This document shows, piece by piece, positions 1 to 7,039 of a stretch of DNA of 20,713 nucleotides (position 1 is its first letter; every line of letters begins with the position of its first letter). Under the pieces are notes generated by a model, which was not told the DNA's origin, searched no databases, and saw nothing but the letters and a program-made list of their open reading frames with translations. The stretch comes from an uncultured Clostridia bacterium (lineage in GTDB: Bacteria; Bacillota; Clostridia; JAAYHZ01): positions 1 to 20,713 of the forward strand of contig CALCRE010000087.1 in the NCBI GenBank assembly GCA_937894465.1, in the 5' to 3' direction. The position numbers were made by a program, and so were the translations under genes.

Positions 1-2
1 CT

Positions 3-74
3 ACGCTTGAAAACGCCGATTTGCTCTATATTTCACGCTCGCTCTTCAAAACTGGAATGACCATTTATATTTGA
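3..74 (+). CDS. C-terminal end of an upstream gene (partial)
   Basis: The frame beginning at base 3 stays open to a TGA at 72-74 and encodes about 23 residues with a plausible protein-like composition (TLENADLLYISRSLFK followed by a short hydrophobic end). The start lies outside the window. It sits on the same strand just upstream of the holin gene, so it could be the last structural gene of a phage or phage-like region, but that is inference. The stretch is too short to assign a family, and another reading frame is also open over part of it, so this is tentative. Confidence 0.3.
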   Translation, partial: TLENADLLYISRSLFKTGMTIYI

Positions 75-126
75 TTTTTTGTAAAAGTCTTTTTTATTAT
101 TTTCTGCGGGCAGCAACCCGGTCCGG

Positions 127-136
127 TGCATATAAT
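127..136 (+). promoter_or_regulatory. Possible -10 region upstream of the holin gene
   Basis: A TATAAT hexamer at 131-136 follows a TG at 127-128 (two bases apart, not the usual one). No convincing -35 box lies 16-18 bp upstream; the region 104-120 is instead G/C-rich, with a short CGGG/CCCG inverted repeat. It may be a weak promoter for the lysis genes or a chance match. Confidence 0.3.
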
Positions 137-183
137 ATCACAGGCAGAATTTTATTACATAAAAAAAGAGAGGTTGATAACGA

Positions 184-636
184 ATGGATCATTTAAAAAC
201 AGTGAAGTTAAGTGTTTGCAGCACTCTAGGTGCTATTGGAGCATTTATTTCATCAATCTACGGAGGGTGGGATTCTGCCTTGACAACATTGGTAATCTTC
301 ATGGCAATAGACTTTTTATCGGGACTCATTGTTGCAGCGGTATTTAAAAAGAGCAATAAATCTCAAACCGGATCATTGGACTCGAAGGCCGGTTGGAAAG
401 GCATTTCGAAGAAAGGGATGATTTTGTTGATTGTCCTGATTGCATATCGTCTTGACTTGATGGTGGGGTCTACCTTTATAAAGGACACGGTCATCATCGC
501 CTATATCGTCAATGAAGGTGTCAGTATCATCGAAAATGCCGGATTAATGGGCTTGCCCATTCCTGCTGTGATTGCAAATGCCATTGAAGTATTAAGACAA
601 GGTAAGGAGAAACCCAAAGGAGGAGATGAAACTTGA
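184..636 (+). CDS. Phage-type holin (phage_holin_4 / TcdE-Cph1 family)
   Basis: This is a 150-residue membrane protein whose length and layout match the phage_holin_4 family, which includes TcdE and Cph1. Hydrophobic segments appear at about residues 10-27, 32-54, 78-97 and 100-122, and the C-terminus is charged and lysine-rich (KEKPKGGDE). Family members form lesions in the cytoplasmic membrane so that an endolysin can reach the cell wall, or export large proteins without a signal peptide. The ATG is preceded by AGAGAGG. The stop codon overlaps the TTG start of the amidase by 4 nt, so the two are translationally coupled, as expected of a holin-endolysin pair. No phage structural genes are visible in the window, so it could be the end of a prophage or a domesticated lysis cassette. 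Confidence 0.85.
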   Translation: MDHLKTVKLSVCSTLGAIGAFISSIYGGWDSALTTLVIFMAIDFLSGLIVAAVFKKSNKSQTGSLDSKAGWKGISKKGMILLIVLIAYRLDLMVGSTFIKDTVIIAYIVNEGVSIIENAGLMGLPIPAVIANAIEVLRQGKEKPKGGDET

Positions 637-1322
637 TTATTGCAATAGATGCGGGACACGGGTACAATACTTCAGGGAAAAGAACCTGCCCGTTCCCGGA
701 CGGTCGACAAATGAGAGAACATGAATTTAACAGGGATGTAGCGCTAAATCTGGATTACCGGTTACGACGAGCCGGACATGAAACGATGATTTGTTTTGAT
801 CAGATCGGGGTAAATGATTTTACGCTGAAACAACGGACTACCATTGCAAATGAAAAGAAAGCCGATATCTTTGTATCAGTACATGCAAACGCATGGGGAG
901 AAGGAGAAAACTGGAATGATGTCAACGGTTTGGTAGCCATGTATTATCCGAACTCGGTTCAAGGAGAACGCTTGGCTCGTTCTGTTCTGCCGGAGCTACA
1001 GAAAACCACGAATCTTCCCATTAACAGTTATCAAGCTGTAAGTTACGCGGTACTAAGAGACACCTTTATGCCTGCGGTTATCATTGAATGCGGATTCATG
1101 ACAAACCGGTCGGATGCGGAAAAATTGTTGACGTACGAATACCGAAATTCTTGCGCTGAAGGTATTTACAACGGTATCTTGAAATATTTCGGCTTAACCG
1201 ATAAAAAGGAAAGTTGGTATCGTGTGCAGGTAGGAGCTTACAAGGAATTGCCCAATGCAGAGACTATGGCAAAAAAGCTAGTTGATGAAGGATATGAAGC
1301 ATATATAAGGCAGTGTGAATAG
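633..1322 (+). CDS. N-acetylmuramoyl-L-alanine amidase (Amidase_3) with short SPOR-like tail
   Basis: The product is a 229-residue zinc amidase that would cut the bond between N-acetylmuramic acid and L-alanine in peptidoglycan. The Amidase_3 fold covers about residues 1-188. His9 (DAGHG), Glu29 or Glu31 (MREHEFN) and His84 (SVHANA) are the likely zinc ligands, and Glu152 (IIECGF) is the likely catalytic residue. Residues 194-226 (YRVQVGAYKELPNAE...) resemble the first half of a SPOR repeat, a cell-wall-binding tail found on many clostridial endolysins. The protein stops after that half. There is no signal peptide, which fits export through the holin encoded just upstream. The start is TTG, chosen because AAAGGAGGAG lies just upstream and no later ATG precedes the zinc-binding motif. 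It overlaps the holin stop by 4 nt. Confidence 0.88.
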   Translation: MIIAIDAGHGYNTSGKRTCPFPDGRQMREHEFNRDVALNLDYRLRRAGHETMICFDQIGVNDFTLKQRTTIANEKKADIFVSVHANAWGEGENWNDVNGLVAMYYPNSVQGERLARSVLPELQKTTNLPINSYQAVSYAVLRDTFMPAVIIECGFMTNRSDAEKLLTYEYRNSCAEGIYNGILKYFGLTDKKESWYRVQVGAYKELPNAETMAKKLVDEGYEAYIRQCE

Positions 1323-1345
1323 TTGGAATAAGATGGGATAATATG

Positions 1346-1354
1346 TGATATAAT
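1346..1354 (+). promoter_or_regulatory. Extended -10 promoter for the creatininase-family gene
   Basis: TGATATAAT at 1346-1354 is a perfect extended -10 (TG, one base, TATAAT), 32 nt before the ATG. The best -35-like hexamer (TTGGAA, 1323-1328) is 20 bp away, so recognition would rely on the extended -10. A start point near 1361 is expected. The same nonamer precedes three other genes in the window. Confidence 0.6.
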
Positions 1355-1382
1355 GGCCTCATAAAATGAATGGAGGCCATTA
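1351..1382 (+). repeat. Perfect 10-bp inverted repeat overlapping -10 box and Shine-Dalgarno
   Basis: TAATGGCCTC (1351-1360) and GAGGCCATTA (1373-1382) are exact reverse complements separated by 12 nt. The left arm overlaps the last four bases of the -10 box. The right arm contains most of the GGAGG ribosome binding site (1372-1376) of the gene starting at 1386. There is no T-run, so it is not a standard terminator. A transcript from the local promoter would start near 1361 and lack the left arm; read-through from the lysis genes would include both arms and hide the ribosome binding site. A DNA operator is the alternative reading. Confidence 0.7.
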
Positions 1383-1385
1383 GTT

Positions 1386-2243
1386 ATGTTGTGGGCATAT
1401 TTGAGAGAAGAAGAGTTTGATCAGGTAATCGAAAAATCCCAAGGGGTTTGTGCCATGGCCGTCGGATGCCTGGAAAAGCACGGGCAACATCTACCTGTTG
1501 GAACCGACATATTAAAAACGGGAAAAGTTCTTGAAATGGCGTCGGAAATTGAGCCGGTATGTATTTTTCCCGGCTTTTATTTGGGGGACATACAAGGGTT
1601 GTACCAGCATAAGGGTTCCATCGTTTTAAGCGGAAGTTTACTGCTTTCCCTTATGACCGAGTTATGCGACGAAATCGCCCGTAACGGATTTAAAAAGATC
1701 CTTTTGCTAAACGGTCACGGAGGAAATACCTTCTTTTTGAACAATTTTATTCGAACCACCCTTCATGACAAAAAAGATTATGTAGTCTACTCCTATTTTG
1801 ATAATCTGATTCATCCTTCTGCCATGATTAAAAATATACAAGAGGATCAAGATGATCGTTTCGCTTACATACAACAAGAAGATTTGGATTTATTAAATGA
1901 TTTTGTTACCCGTAAGCTTAAGGACGGGCACGGAGGCTTTTGTGAAACGGCCGGGATGTTAGGAACCTATCCGGAATTGGTTCGATTGGATAAAGGTGAA
2001 GACGAAAGCGGACAGTCAACCGAAAAATTCGATCATTTATCAAAAATGGGCATCTATACTGCTCATCATTGGAATGGAGATTATCCGAACTCCTATGCCG
2101 GAGATCCTCCTACGCAATGTAATAAAAGAATTGCACGTGCATATGTCCAAATGTCTGTTGATCGGATTGTCAATGTGATACGCACGATAAAAGCAGACCA
2201 AGTAAGCCTTGCATTTAATGACGAATGGAATCGTTTGTGGTAA
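1386..2243 (+). CDS. Creatininase-family amidohydrolase
   Basis: This 285-residue protein has the metal-binding pattern of the creatinine amidohydrolase family: Glu30 and His32 (CLEKHGQHLPVGTD), Asp41, His111 (LNGHGGN) and a glutamate in HGGFCET near residue 183. Members hydrolyse cyclic or linear amides (creatinine, the formamide in riboflavin and F420 synthesis, mycofactocin precursors), so the substrate cannot be fixed from sequence. No creatinase, sarcosine oxidase, riboflavin or mycofactocin gene lies nearby, so a true creatininase is unlikely. GGAGG lies 9 nt before the ATG, inside an inverted-repeat arm. The next gene starts 22 nt downstream, which suggests a two-gene operon with the acyltransferase. 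Confidence 0.8.
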   Translation: MLWAYLREEEFDQVIEKSQGVCAMAVGCLEKHGQHLPVGTDILKTGKVLEMASEIEPVCIFPGFYLGDIQGLYQHKGSIVLSGSLLLSLMTELCDEIARNGFKKILLLNGHGGNTFFLNNFIRTTLHDKKDYVVYSYFDNLIHPSAMIKNIQEDQDDRFAYIQQEDLDLLNDFVTRKLKDGHGGFCETAGMLGTYPELVRLDKGEDESGQSTEKFDHLSKMGIYTAHHWNGDYPNSYAGDPPTQCNKRIARAYVQMSVDRIVNVIRTIKADQVSLAFNDEWNRLW

Positions 2244-2265
2244 TCTTTTTACCTGGAGGATGAAT

Positions 2266-3489
2266 ATGGATTACATACCTGTAAATAACACAAAAGAATT
2301 GATGGATCGGTTGAATGTAGCACAATATCCAAAAAGATGGGATGATTTGTTTGAACCTACAAGGGAAAAGCTCGTTCAATATGGCGGTATATTTCCATCG
2401 CAGGAATTCATAAGAGATCAACAGGATAGATATCAACTTTTTCAAGAGATATTGGATGTGATCTTGGATGCTGCTAAAAGGCTTGAAGCAAATCCTGTCC
2501 TTACGCAATACACAGTGCTTTTGAACTTGGCGATGGAAGATCGACAAGCCTTTAAAATGGAATTAAGTGCGTTTGAGCCACCTTCGGCTTCGGAAGGGGA
2601 GGATATAATCCCATATGAATTTGTATTGCTTTTCGCTGTTCTACCCACCATAGACAATGCGGATCGAGTCATGAGAGAACATGGTGTTCCGGATGATATT
2701 CGCTTTTCTACTCGTACATCCTATGAAGAATGCACGAAGGGGGTAAAAAAGAGAACCGGTCGATATGGCTTTGATAAACGATACTTTCGGTGGATCCAGC
2801 ATTACATCGATGTTGATCTTTTACGAATCGGACGATTGAATTTCGAAATGCGTACTCGATTAAGAGGACCTATTTATGTAATGGAAAACCATAAAAAGGA
2901 TTTGTGCATGCTTATGACCGGTGTGCGCTTGCATCGGGAAGGATTGATATTGGGAATTCCGGGTTATACGGATGAAGAGGGGGCATATGATGCGGATTTT
3001 GTAATGACGGATGAATATTTCGAAGGATATCCGGTAGGACCAAAAGGAAAAGCCATAAAAGAGCGTACCAGATTGCTAAAATCCGACTGGCATATGATAC
3101 TGACTCCGGATGATCCCGTACTCAGTATTCATATTCCCGGAGGAGAAAAGTTGTATTCCGAGCAATGTGAAGAAGCCTATGCAAGAGCTCGTGAAGTTTT
3201 TGCAGATTGTTTTCCTGAATTTAAGTATAAAGCATTTGCATGTTTTTCCTGGTTGATGGATCCCCAGCTTGCCGACATGTTACCGGCAAATTCGAACATT
3301 GTATCTTTTCAAAACAAATACATTCGGTTTCCGTCATACAGTACAGGAACGGGCGTAATGAGTTTTGTGTTTTGGAGAAAATATGACCGATACGAGGATC
3401 TTCCGGAGACAACAAGCTTAGAACGTAAAATAAAGCAACACTATATAAACAATAAATATATTTATGAGCCGGGGGGAGTGTTTTTTTAG
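2266..3489 (+). CDS. NAT_N/GNAT_C-type acyltransferase domain protein
   Basis: The 407-residue product resembles the two-domain acyltransferase proteins of Firmicutes described as NAT_N (N-terminal helical part, about residues 1-150) plus GNAT_C (C-terminal part, about 155-395). The most recognisable stretch is near residue 285: SIHIPGGEKLYSEQC, then the segment with FACFSWLMDPQLADMLP and NSNIVSFQNKY. Family members are assumed to transfer acyl groups, but I know of no established substrate. The start is placed at 2266 because AGGAGG (2254-2259) is 6 nt away; an ATG at 2260 abuts the ribosome binding site, and an upstream extension to 2209 would run inside the preceding gene. It probably shares a transcript with the creatininase-family gene. 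Confidence 0.68.
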   Translation: MDYIPVNNTKELMDRLNVAQYPKRWDDLFEPTREKLVQYGGIFPSQEFIRDQQDRYQLFQEILDVILDAAKRLEANPVLTQYTVLLNLAMEDRQAFKMELSAFEPPSASEGEDIIPYEFVLLFAVLPTIDNADRVMREHGVPDDIRFSTRTSYEECTKGVKKRTGRYGFDKRYFRWIQHYIDVDLLRIGRLNFEMRTRLRGPIYVMENHKKDLCMLMTGVRLHREGLILGIPGYTDEEGAYDADFVMTDEYFEGYPVGPKGKAIKERTRLLKSDWHMILTPDDPVLSIHIPGGEKLYSEQCEEAYARAREVFADCFPEFKYKAFACFSWLMDPQLADMLPANSNIVSFQNKYIRFPSYSTGTGVMSFVFWRKYDRYEDLPETTSLERKIKQHYINNKYIYEPGGVFF

Positions 3490-3490
3490 A

Positions 3491-3520
3491 TCATAGTGAC
3501 GAAAATTCGGCACATTATGA
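3491..3520. repeat. Imperfect inverted repeat after the acyltransferase gene
   Basis: TCATAGTG-A-CGAA and TTCG-G-CACATTATGA form a bulged dyad centred near 3505, directly after the stop codon at 3489 and ending 12 nt before the -35 box of the polyamine operon. It has no T-run on either strand, so it is either a weak terminator or a protein-binding dyad. The support is only the base pairing. Confidence 0.35.
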
Positions 3521-3532
3521 CCTCAAAATCTG

Positions 3533-3561
3533 TTGACAAAGGGTTTTTATCATGCTAAACT
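3533..3561 (+). promoter_or_regulatory. Promoter of the polyamine operon
   Basis: A perfect TTGACA (3533-3538), a 17-bp spacer, then TAAACT (3556-3561) preceded by TGC, which makes an extended -10. This is one of the strongest sigma-A-type promoters in the window. The expected start point is near 3568, giving an untranslated leader of about 380 nt before speD. Confidence 0.78.
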
Positions 3562-3567
3562 TTTAAC

Positions 3568-3945
3568 ATTCCTGAGCGATGCAATTTTTTTGCATTGAAG
3601 TAAGAATAACTGACCGCCCGCATAAACTCTATGATGGGTAAGAGGCTAACGGACAGCCGGGTCAACTGCCGCTGCAACGAAACTGTTGCTTTATTGATTG
3701 AGTTAGGAGCTCAAATTTTATAAGTTGGTTACTATAAACCAAAAAAGTGTACAAACGTACACACTTGTGAAACGGTCAATAAGAGTAGTAAAGTAGTTCT
3801 TACTAGAAATGCTCTGATAGAATGGTTGCCGTATGGGAACGATATGAGAACGGCGGATGGTACCTTCTTGAAAACAGGACTATATTCACGGGTGTGTTGT
3901 GTTTAAAGGCAATGCACCCTTTTTTGGTTATGCTAGGAGGTAGTC
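3568..3945 (+). ncRNA. Long structured leader (candidate riboswitch or attenuator) of the spe operon
   Basis: The 456-nt gap between the acyltransferase gene and speD holds a promoter, many local dyads and a terminator. Visible helices are ATGCAA/TTGCAT (3579-3595), GGCT/AGCC (3644-3658), GCAAC/GTTGC (3675-3689), TTGGTT/AACCAA (3725-3742), GTGTAC/GTACAC (3747-3762), AGTAA/TTACT (3787-3804) and GCCGT/ACGGC (3828-3854). The key element is ACACACTTGTGAA (3759-3771), which can pair with TTCACGGGTGTGT (3885-3897) as 13 continuous pairs including two G-U. That helix excludes the terminator at 3890-3925 and also competes with the hairpin at 3747-3762, the usual logic of transcription attenuation. 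Its position points to control by a polyamine, arginine, ornithine or S-adenosylmethionine-related signal. I do not recognise SAM, lysine, T-box, cobalamin, c-di-GMP or other common classes. The fold was paired by eye only. Confidence 0.65.
3890..3925 (+). terminator. Intrinsic terminator just before speD (attenuator)
   Basis: GGGTGTGTTG (3890-3899) pairs with CAATGCACCC (3910-3919) over 10 bp with two G-U pairs, with a 10-nt loop and a run of six T (3920-3925). It lies between the promoter and the speD ribosome binding site AGGAGG (3935-3940), so it would stop transcription before the operon unless its 5' arm is sequestered. Confidence 0.8.
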
Positions 3946-4716
3946 GTGGATAACAAAATAAAACTGTACGGGTTTAACAATTTAACCAAATCATTAAGCT
4001 TTAATATTTATGACATCAGTTATGCAAAAACGCGGCAAGAACAGCATGATTACATTGCATACATCGATGATCAATATAACTCGGACAGGCTGAAAAACAT
4101 CTTATTTAAACTGACTGATATGGTGGGAGCGACGGTTTTAAATGTATCCTTGCAGGACTATGAACCTCAAGGCGCCAGCGTCACTTTTCTCATTTCGGAG
4201 GAATCCATGATTCCTGCAGGGGGCGATAATGTGGTTGCGCATTTGGACAAAAGCCATATCACTGTTCATACCTATCCGGAATATCATCCGGACAATTCAG
4301 TGGCAACTTTTAGAGTGGATATCGATGTGGCTACATGTGGAAAAATCACGCCCTTGTCCACATTGGATTTTTTGATCGGGAGCTTTGATTCGGATATCAT
4401 CACCATGGATTACCGTGTAAGGGGATTCACTCGGGACGTAAAGGGAAAAAAGGTGTTTACCGATCATAAGATATCTTCCATACAAGACTATATCGCAGAT
4501 GAAACCCTTAAAAAGTATGATATGATAGATATAAACATGTATCAGGCAAACATATTTCACACAAAAGCGCTTATTAAGGAAATAGATTTACAGAATTATT
4601 TGTTCAATGCGGATGTATATGAAATACCACCTCAGGAAAGACTAAGAATTTCCAATGTATTAAGAAGAGAAATGATTGAAATATTCAGTGGAATCAACGT
4701 ATACGATCAAGAATGA
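3946..4716 (+). CDS. speD: S-adenosylmethionine decarboxylase proenzyme (E. coli-type)
   Basis: SpeD makes decarboxylated S-adenosylmethionine, the aminopropyl donor for SpeE. The 256-residue protein matches the long E. coli class, not the short Bacillus/Thermotoga class. It carries HLDKSHITVHTYPE with self-cleavage expected between Lys102 and Ser103, so that Ser103 becomes the pyruvoyl group. DVATCGKITP, ITMDYRVRGFTRDV and NIFHTK are also close to the E. coli protein. The start is GTG, with AGGAGG 5 nt upstream; no better start exists after the leader terminator. It is the first gene of the operon. The stop codon lies 16 nt before the speA start. Confidence 0.95.
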   Translation: MDNKIKLYGFNNLTKSLSFNIYDISYAKTRQEQHDYIAYIDDQYNSDRLKNILFKLTDMVGATVLNVSLQDYEPQGASVTFLISEESMIPAGGDNVVAHLDKSHITVHTYPEYHPDNSVATFRVDIDVATCGKITPLSTLDFLIGSFDSDIITMDYRVRGFTRDVKGKKVFTDHKISSIQDYIADETLKKYDMIDINMYQANIFHTKALIKEIDLQNYLFNADVYEIPPQERLRISNVLRREMIEIFSGINVYDQE

Positions 4717-4732
4717 AGGAGGATCTTTCAAC

Positions 4733-6187
4733 TTGAAATTTGATCAGTCAAAAGCACCGATTTATGAAGCATTAGAAGAATTTAAAAAAGCGCGTATTGT
4801 TCCTTTTGATGTTCCCGGTCATAAGAGGGGAAAAGGAAATAAAGAATTGACGGAATTTTTAGGCGAAAAATGTATGTCGGTGGATGTCAACTCTATGAAG
4901 CCTTTAGACAACCTATGCCACCCCGTCAGTGTCATAAGAGAAGCTGAAGAGCTTGCGGCGGAAGCTTTTTCAGCGGCTCATGCTTTCTTTATGGTAAACG
5001 GAACCACTTCGGCAGTACAAGCAATGTTGTTATCCACGTTAAAAAGAGGAGATAAGATCATCCTTCATCGCAGTGTGCATAGAAGTGTCATCAACGCTTT
5101 GATTTTATGCGGCGCCGTTCCGATTTATGTAAACCCGCAAATTCATCCGAAATTAGGAATTGCCCTGGGTATGTCCGTGCAGGACGTCAGTGATGCCATC
5201 GATCAAAACCCTGATGCAAAAGCAGTTTTAATGAACAATCCCACTTATTACGGAATTTGTTCCAATGTTAAACACATCACTGAACTCGCCCATAAAAAGG
5301 GGATGAAGGTACTGGTGGATGAAGCCCATGGAACCCACTTTTACTTCGGTGATAATCTCCCCGTCACTGCCATGGCGGCAGGAGCGGATATGGCATCGGT
5401 CAGCATGCATAAATCAGGTAGTTCTCTTACCCAGAGCTCCTTTTTATTATGCGGTAAAAATATAAATGCCAACTATGTAAGGCAAGTGATCAACTTAACC
5501 CAAACCACCAGTGGATCCTATCTTTTGTTGTCCAGTTTGGATATTTCCAGAAGAAGCTTGGTTTTAAACGGTCGTGCGACTTATGCCACAGTAAAAGAGA
5601 TTACCGAATATGCCAGGGAAGAGATCAACCAGATCGGAGACTATTATGCATTCAGCAGTGAACTGATCAACGGGGATTCCATTTATGATTTTGATGCCAC
5701 AAAGCTATCGGTGAATACCACGGAAACCGGTCTTGCCGGGATTGAGGTATATGATCTGTTGCGGGACGAATACGATATTCAAATTGAATTCGGTGATTTG
5801 GGTAATATATTGGCATATGTCACCTTAGGGGATAATCATAAGATGATTGAACGATTAATCGGTGCCCTCAGTGAGATCAGAAGAAGATACAAAAAGGACA
5901 AAGCCGGGATGATCAAACACGAATATATCAATCCCATTGTGGTCACAACACCCCAAGAGGCCTTTTATTCTGATATGGACAGCATTGCTTTGGAGAATAG
6001 TGCCGGAAGGGTGAGCGGTGAATTTATCATGGCTTATCCGCCGGGGATCCCGATATTAGCTCCGGGAGAACGGATCACTGAGGAGATTATTGAACGAATC
6101 CTCTATTCCAAGAAAAAAGGTTGTTCTTTGACCGGCCCGGAAGATATGAACATTGAAAAAGTCAAGGTGCTAAAAGGAGATATTTAA
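4733..6187 (+). CDS. speA: Arginine decarboxylase, PLP-dependent Orn/Lys/Arg family
   Basis: The 484-residue protein is a PLP-dependent decarboxylase of the Bacillus SpeA/YaaO length class. Landmarks are FDVPGHKRG (25-33), the cofactor-binding VDEAHGTHF with Asp197 and His200, and the Schiff-base lysine Lys228 in SMHKSGSS. Family members decarboxylate arginine, lysine or ornithine. Arginine is favoured here because an agmatinase gene follows two genes later, giving arginine to agmatine to putrescine. The start is TTG at 4733, with AAGGAGG 10 nt upstream; an ATG at 4676 lies inside speD without a ribosome binding site and would add residues unlike the family N-terminus. The stop abuts the ATG of speE. 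Confidence 0.9.
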   Translation: MKFDQSKAPIYEALEEFKKARIVPFDVPGHKRGKGNKELTEFLGEKCMSVDVNSMKPLDNLCHPVSVIREAEELAAEAFSAAHAFFMVNGTTSAVQAMLLSTLKRGDKIILHRSVHRSVINALILCGAVPIYVNPQIHPKLGIALGMSVQDVSDAIDQNPDAKAVLMNNPTYYGICSNVKHITELAHKKGMKVLVDEAHGTHFYFGDNLPVTAMAAGADMASVSMHKSGSSLTQSSFLLCGKNINANYVRQVINLTQTTSGSYLLLSSLDISRRSLVLNGRATYATVKEITEYAREEINQIGDYYAFSSELINGDSIYDFDATKLSVNTTETGLAGIEVYDLLRDEYDIQIEFGDLGNILAYVTLGDNHKMIERLIGALSEIRRRYKKDKAGMIKHEYINPIVVTTPQEAFYSDMDSIALENSAGRVSGEFIMAYPPGIPILAPGERITEEIIERILYSKKKGCSLTGPEDMNIEKVKVLKGDI

Positions 6188-7039
6188 ATGGAACTATGGT
6201 TTAAAGAACGACATACTGAAAATGTAATGCTATCCATTAAGGTGGACAAGCAGCTTTTTAGCTCAACCAGCGAATTTCAGAGGATCGATGTTTTTGAGTC
6301 CATGGAATTCGGACGATTTTTGACATTGGACGGCTTCATGATGCTCACAGAAAAGGATGAGTTTATATATCACGAAATGATCACTCATGTTCCCATGGCG
6401 GTTCATCCGAATGTAGAAAAAGTGTTGGTCATCGGCGCCGGGGACGGTGGGGTAATCAGGGAGCTGACTGAGTATGACTGCATAAAGGAAATTGATATGG
6501 TGGAGATTGATGAGATGGTGGTGGAGGTGTGTAAGAAATATCTTCCACAGACAGCTTGTCGGTTTGACGACCCGAGACTTCACCTCTACTACCAGGATGG
6601 ATTGAAATTTGTACGCAAATATGAAGATTATTATGACCTGATTATTGTGGATTCCACTGATCCCTTCGGCCCCGGAGAAGGATTGTTTACCAGAGAGTTT
6701 TACGGCAACTGCTATAAAGCGTTAAAGTCCGACGGAATCATGGTAAATCAACATGAAAGTCCCTTTTATCAGGAAGATGCAAACGCTATGAAACGTGCCC
6801 ATAAGCGCATTGTGGAATCATTTCCCGTTTGTAAGGTATATCAGGCTCATATTCCCACATACCCGTCCGGACATTGGTTATTCGGATTTGCTTCAAAAGA
6901 ATATCATCCCATCTATGACCTGAGAGCAAAGCAATGGAAGCAAATTGGGATCAAAACCAGATATTACAATACCAATTTGCACAAGGGAGCCTTTTACCTA
7001 CCGGTATATGTAGAGGAGATGCTTCGTGAAAATGAATAA
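6188..7039 (+). CDS. speE: Spermidine synthase (aminopropyltransferase)
   Basis: The 283-residue protein has the standard SpeE layout: a small N-terminal beta domain (about 1-58), then a Rossmann-like domain. Motifs are YHEMITHVP (61-69), the nucleotide-binding VIGAGDGGVIREL (81-93) and the active-site VDSTDPFGPGEGLF (154-167), with Asp155 and Asp158 as the likely proton acceptor and amine-binding residues. It would transfer the aminopropyl group from decarboxylated S-adenosylmethionine to putrescine. Since the operon also encodes the carboxyspermidine route, an alternative acceptor is possible, but nothing in the motifs shows it. AAGGAGA lies 7 nt before the ATG. The 3' end overlaps speB by 14 nt. 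Confidence 0.93.
   Translation: MELWFKERHTENVMLSIKVDKQLFSSTSEFQRIDVFESMEFGRFLTLDGFMMLTEKDEFIYHEMITHVPMAVHPNVEKVLVIGAGDGGVIRELTEYDCIKEIDMVEIDEMVVEVCKKYLPQTACRFDDPRLHLYYQDGLKFVRKYEDYYDLIIVDSTDPFGPGEGLFTREFYGNCYKALKSDGIMVNQHESPFYQEDANAMKRAHKRIVESFPVCKVYQAHIPTYPSGHWLFGFASKEYHPIYDLRAKQWKQIGIKTRYYNTNLHKGAFYLPVYVEEMLRENE

Noticed and set aside
126..347. 73-residue open frame overlapping the holin start
   Set aside because: It is a different frame through the holin gene, with no ribosome binding site and no family resemblance.
2209..2265. N-terminal extension of the acyltransferase into the creatininase-family gene
   Set aside because: The added residues are out-of-frame coding sequence of the upstream gene, and AGGAGG sets the start at 2266.
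3631..3723. A 30-codon open frame in the spe leader (ATG ATG ... TAA) with three arginine codons, a possible leader peptide
   Set aside because: There is no ribosome binding site upstream, the frame overlaps several RNA helices, and arginine codons are not clustered. A leader peptide is not excluded but is unsupported.
3490..3945. T-box, SAM, lysine, c-di-GMP or cobalamin riboswitch, or a group I/II intron
   Set aside because: The conserved cores of these RNAs were not found. GGATGGTACC near 3855 resembles a T-box antiterminator motif only superficially, and GGACTATAT near 3877 resembles an intron element only on the other strand.
4676..4732. N-terminal extension of SpeA from the ATG inside speD
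   Set aside because: There is no ribosome binding site there, and the extra 19 residues are the speD 3' end read out of frame. The TTG at 4733 has an ideal AAGGAGG.
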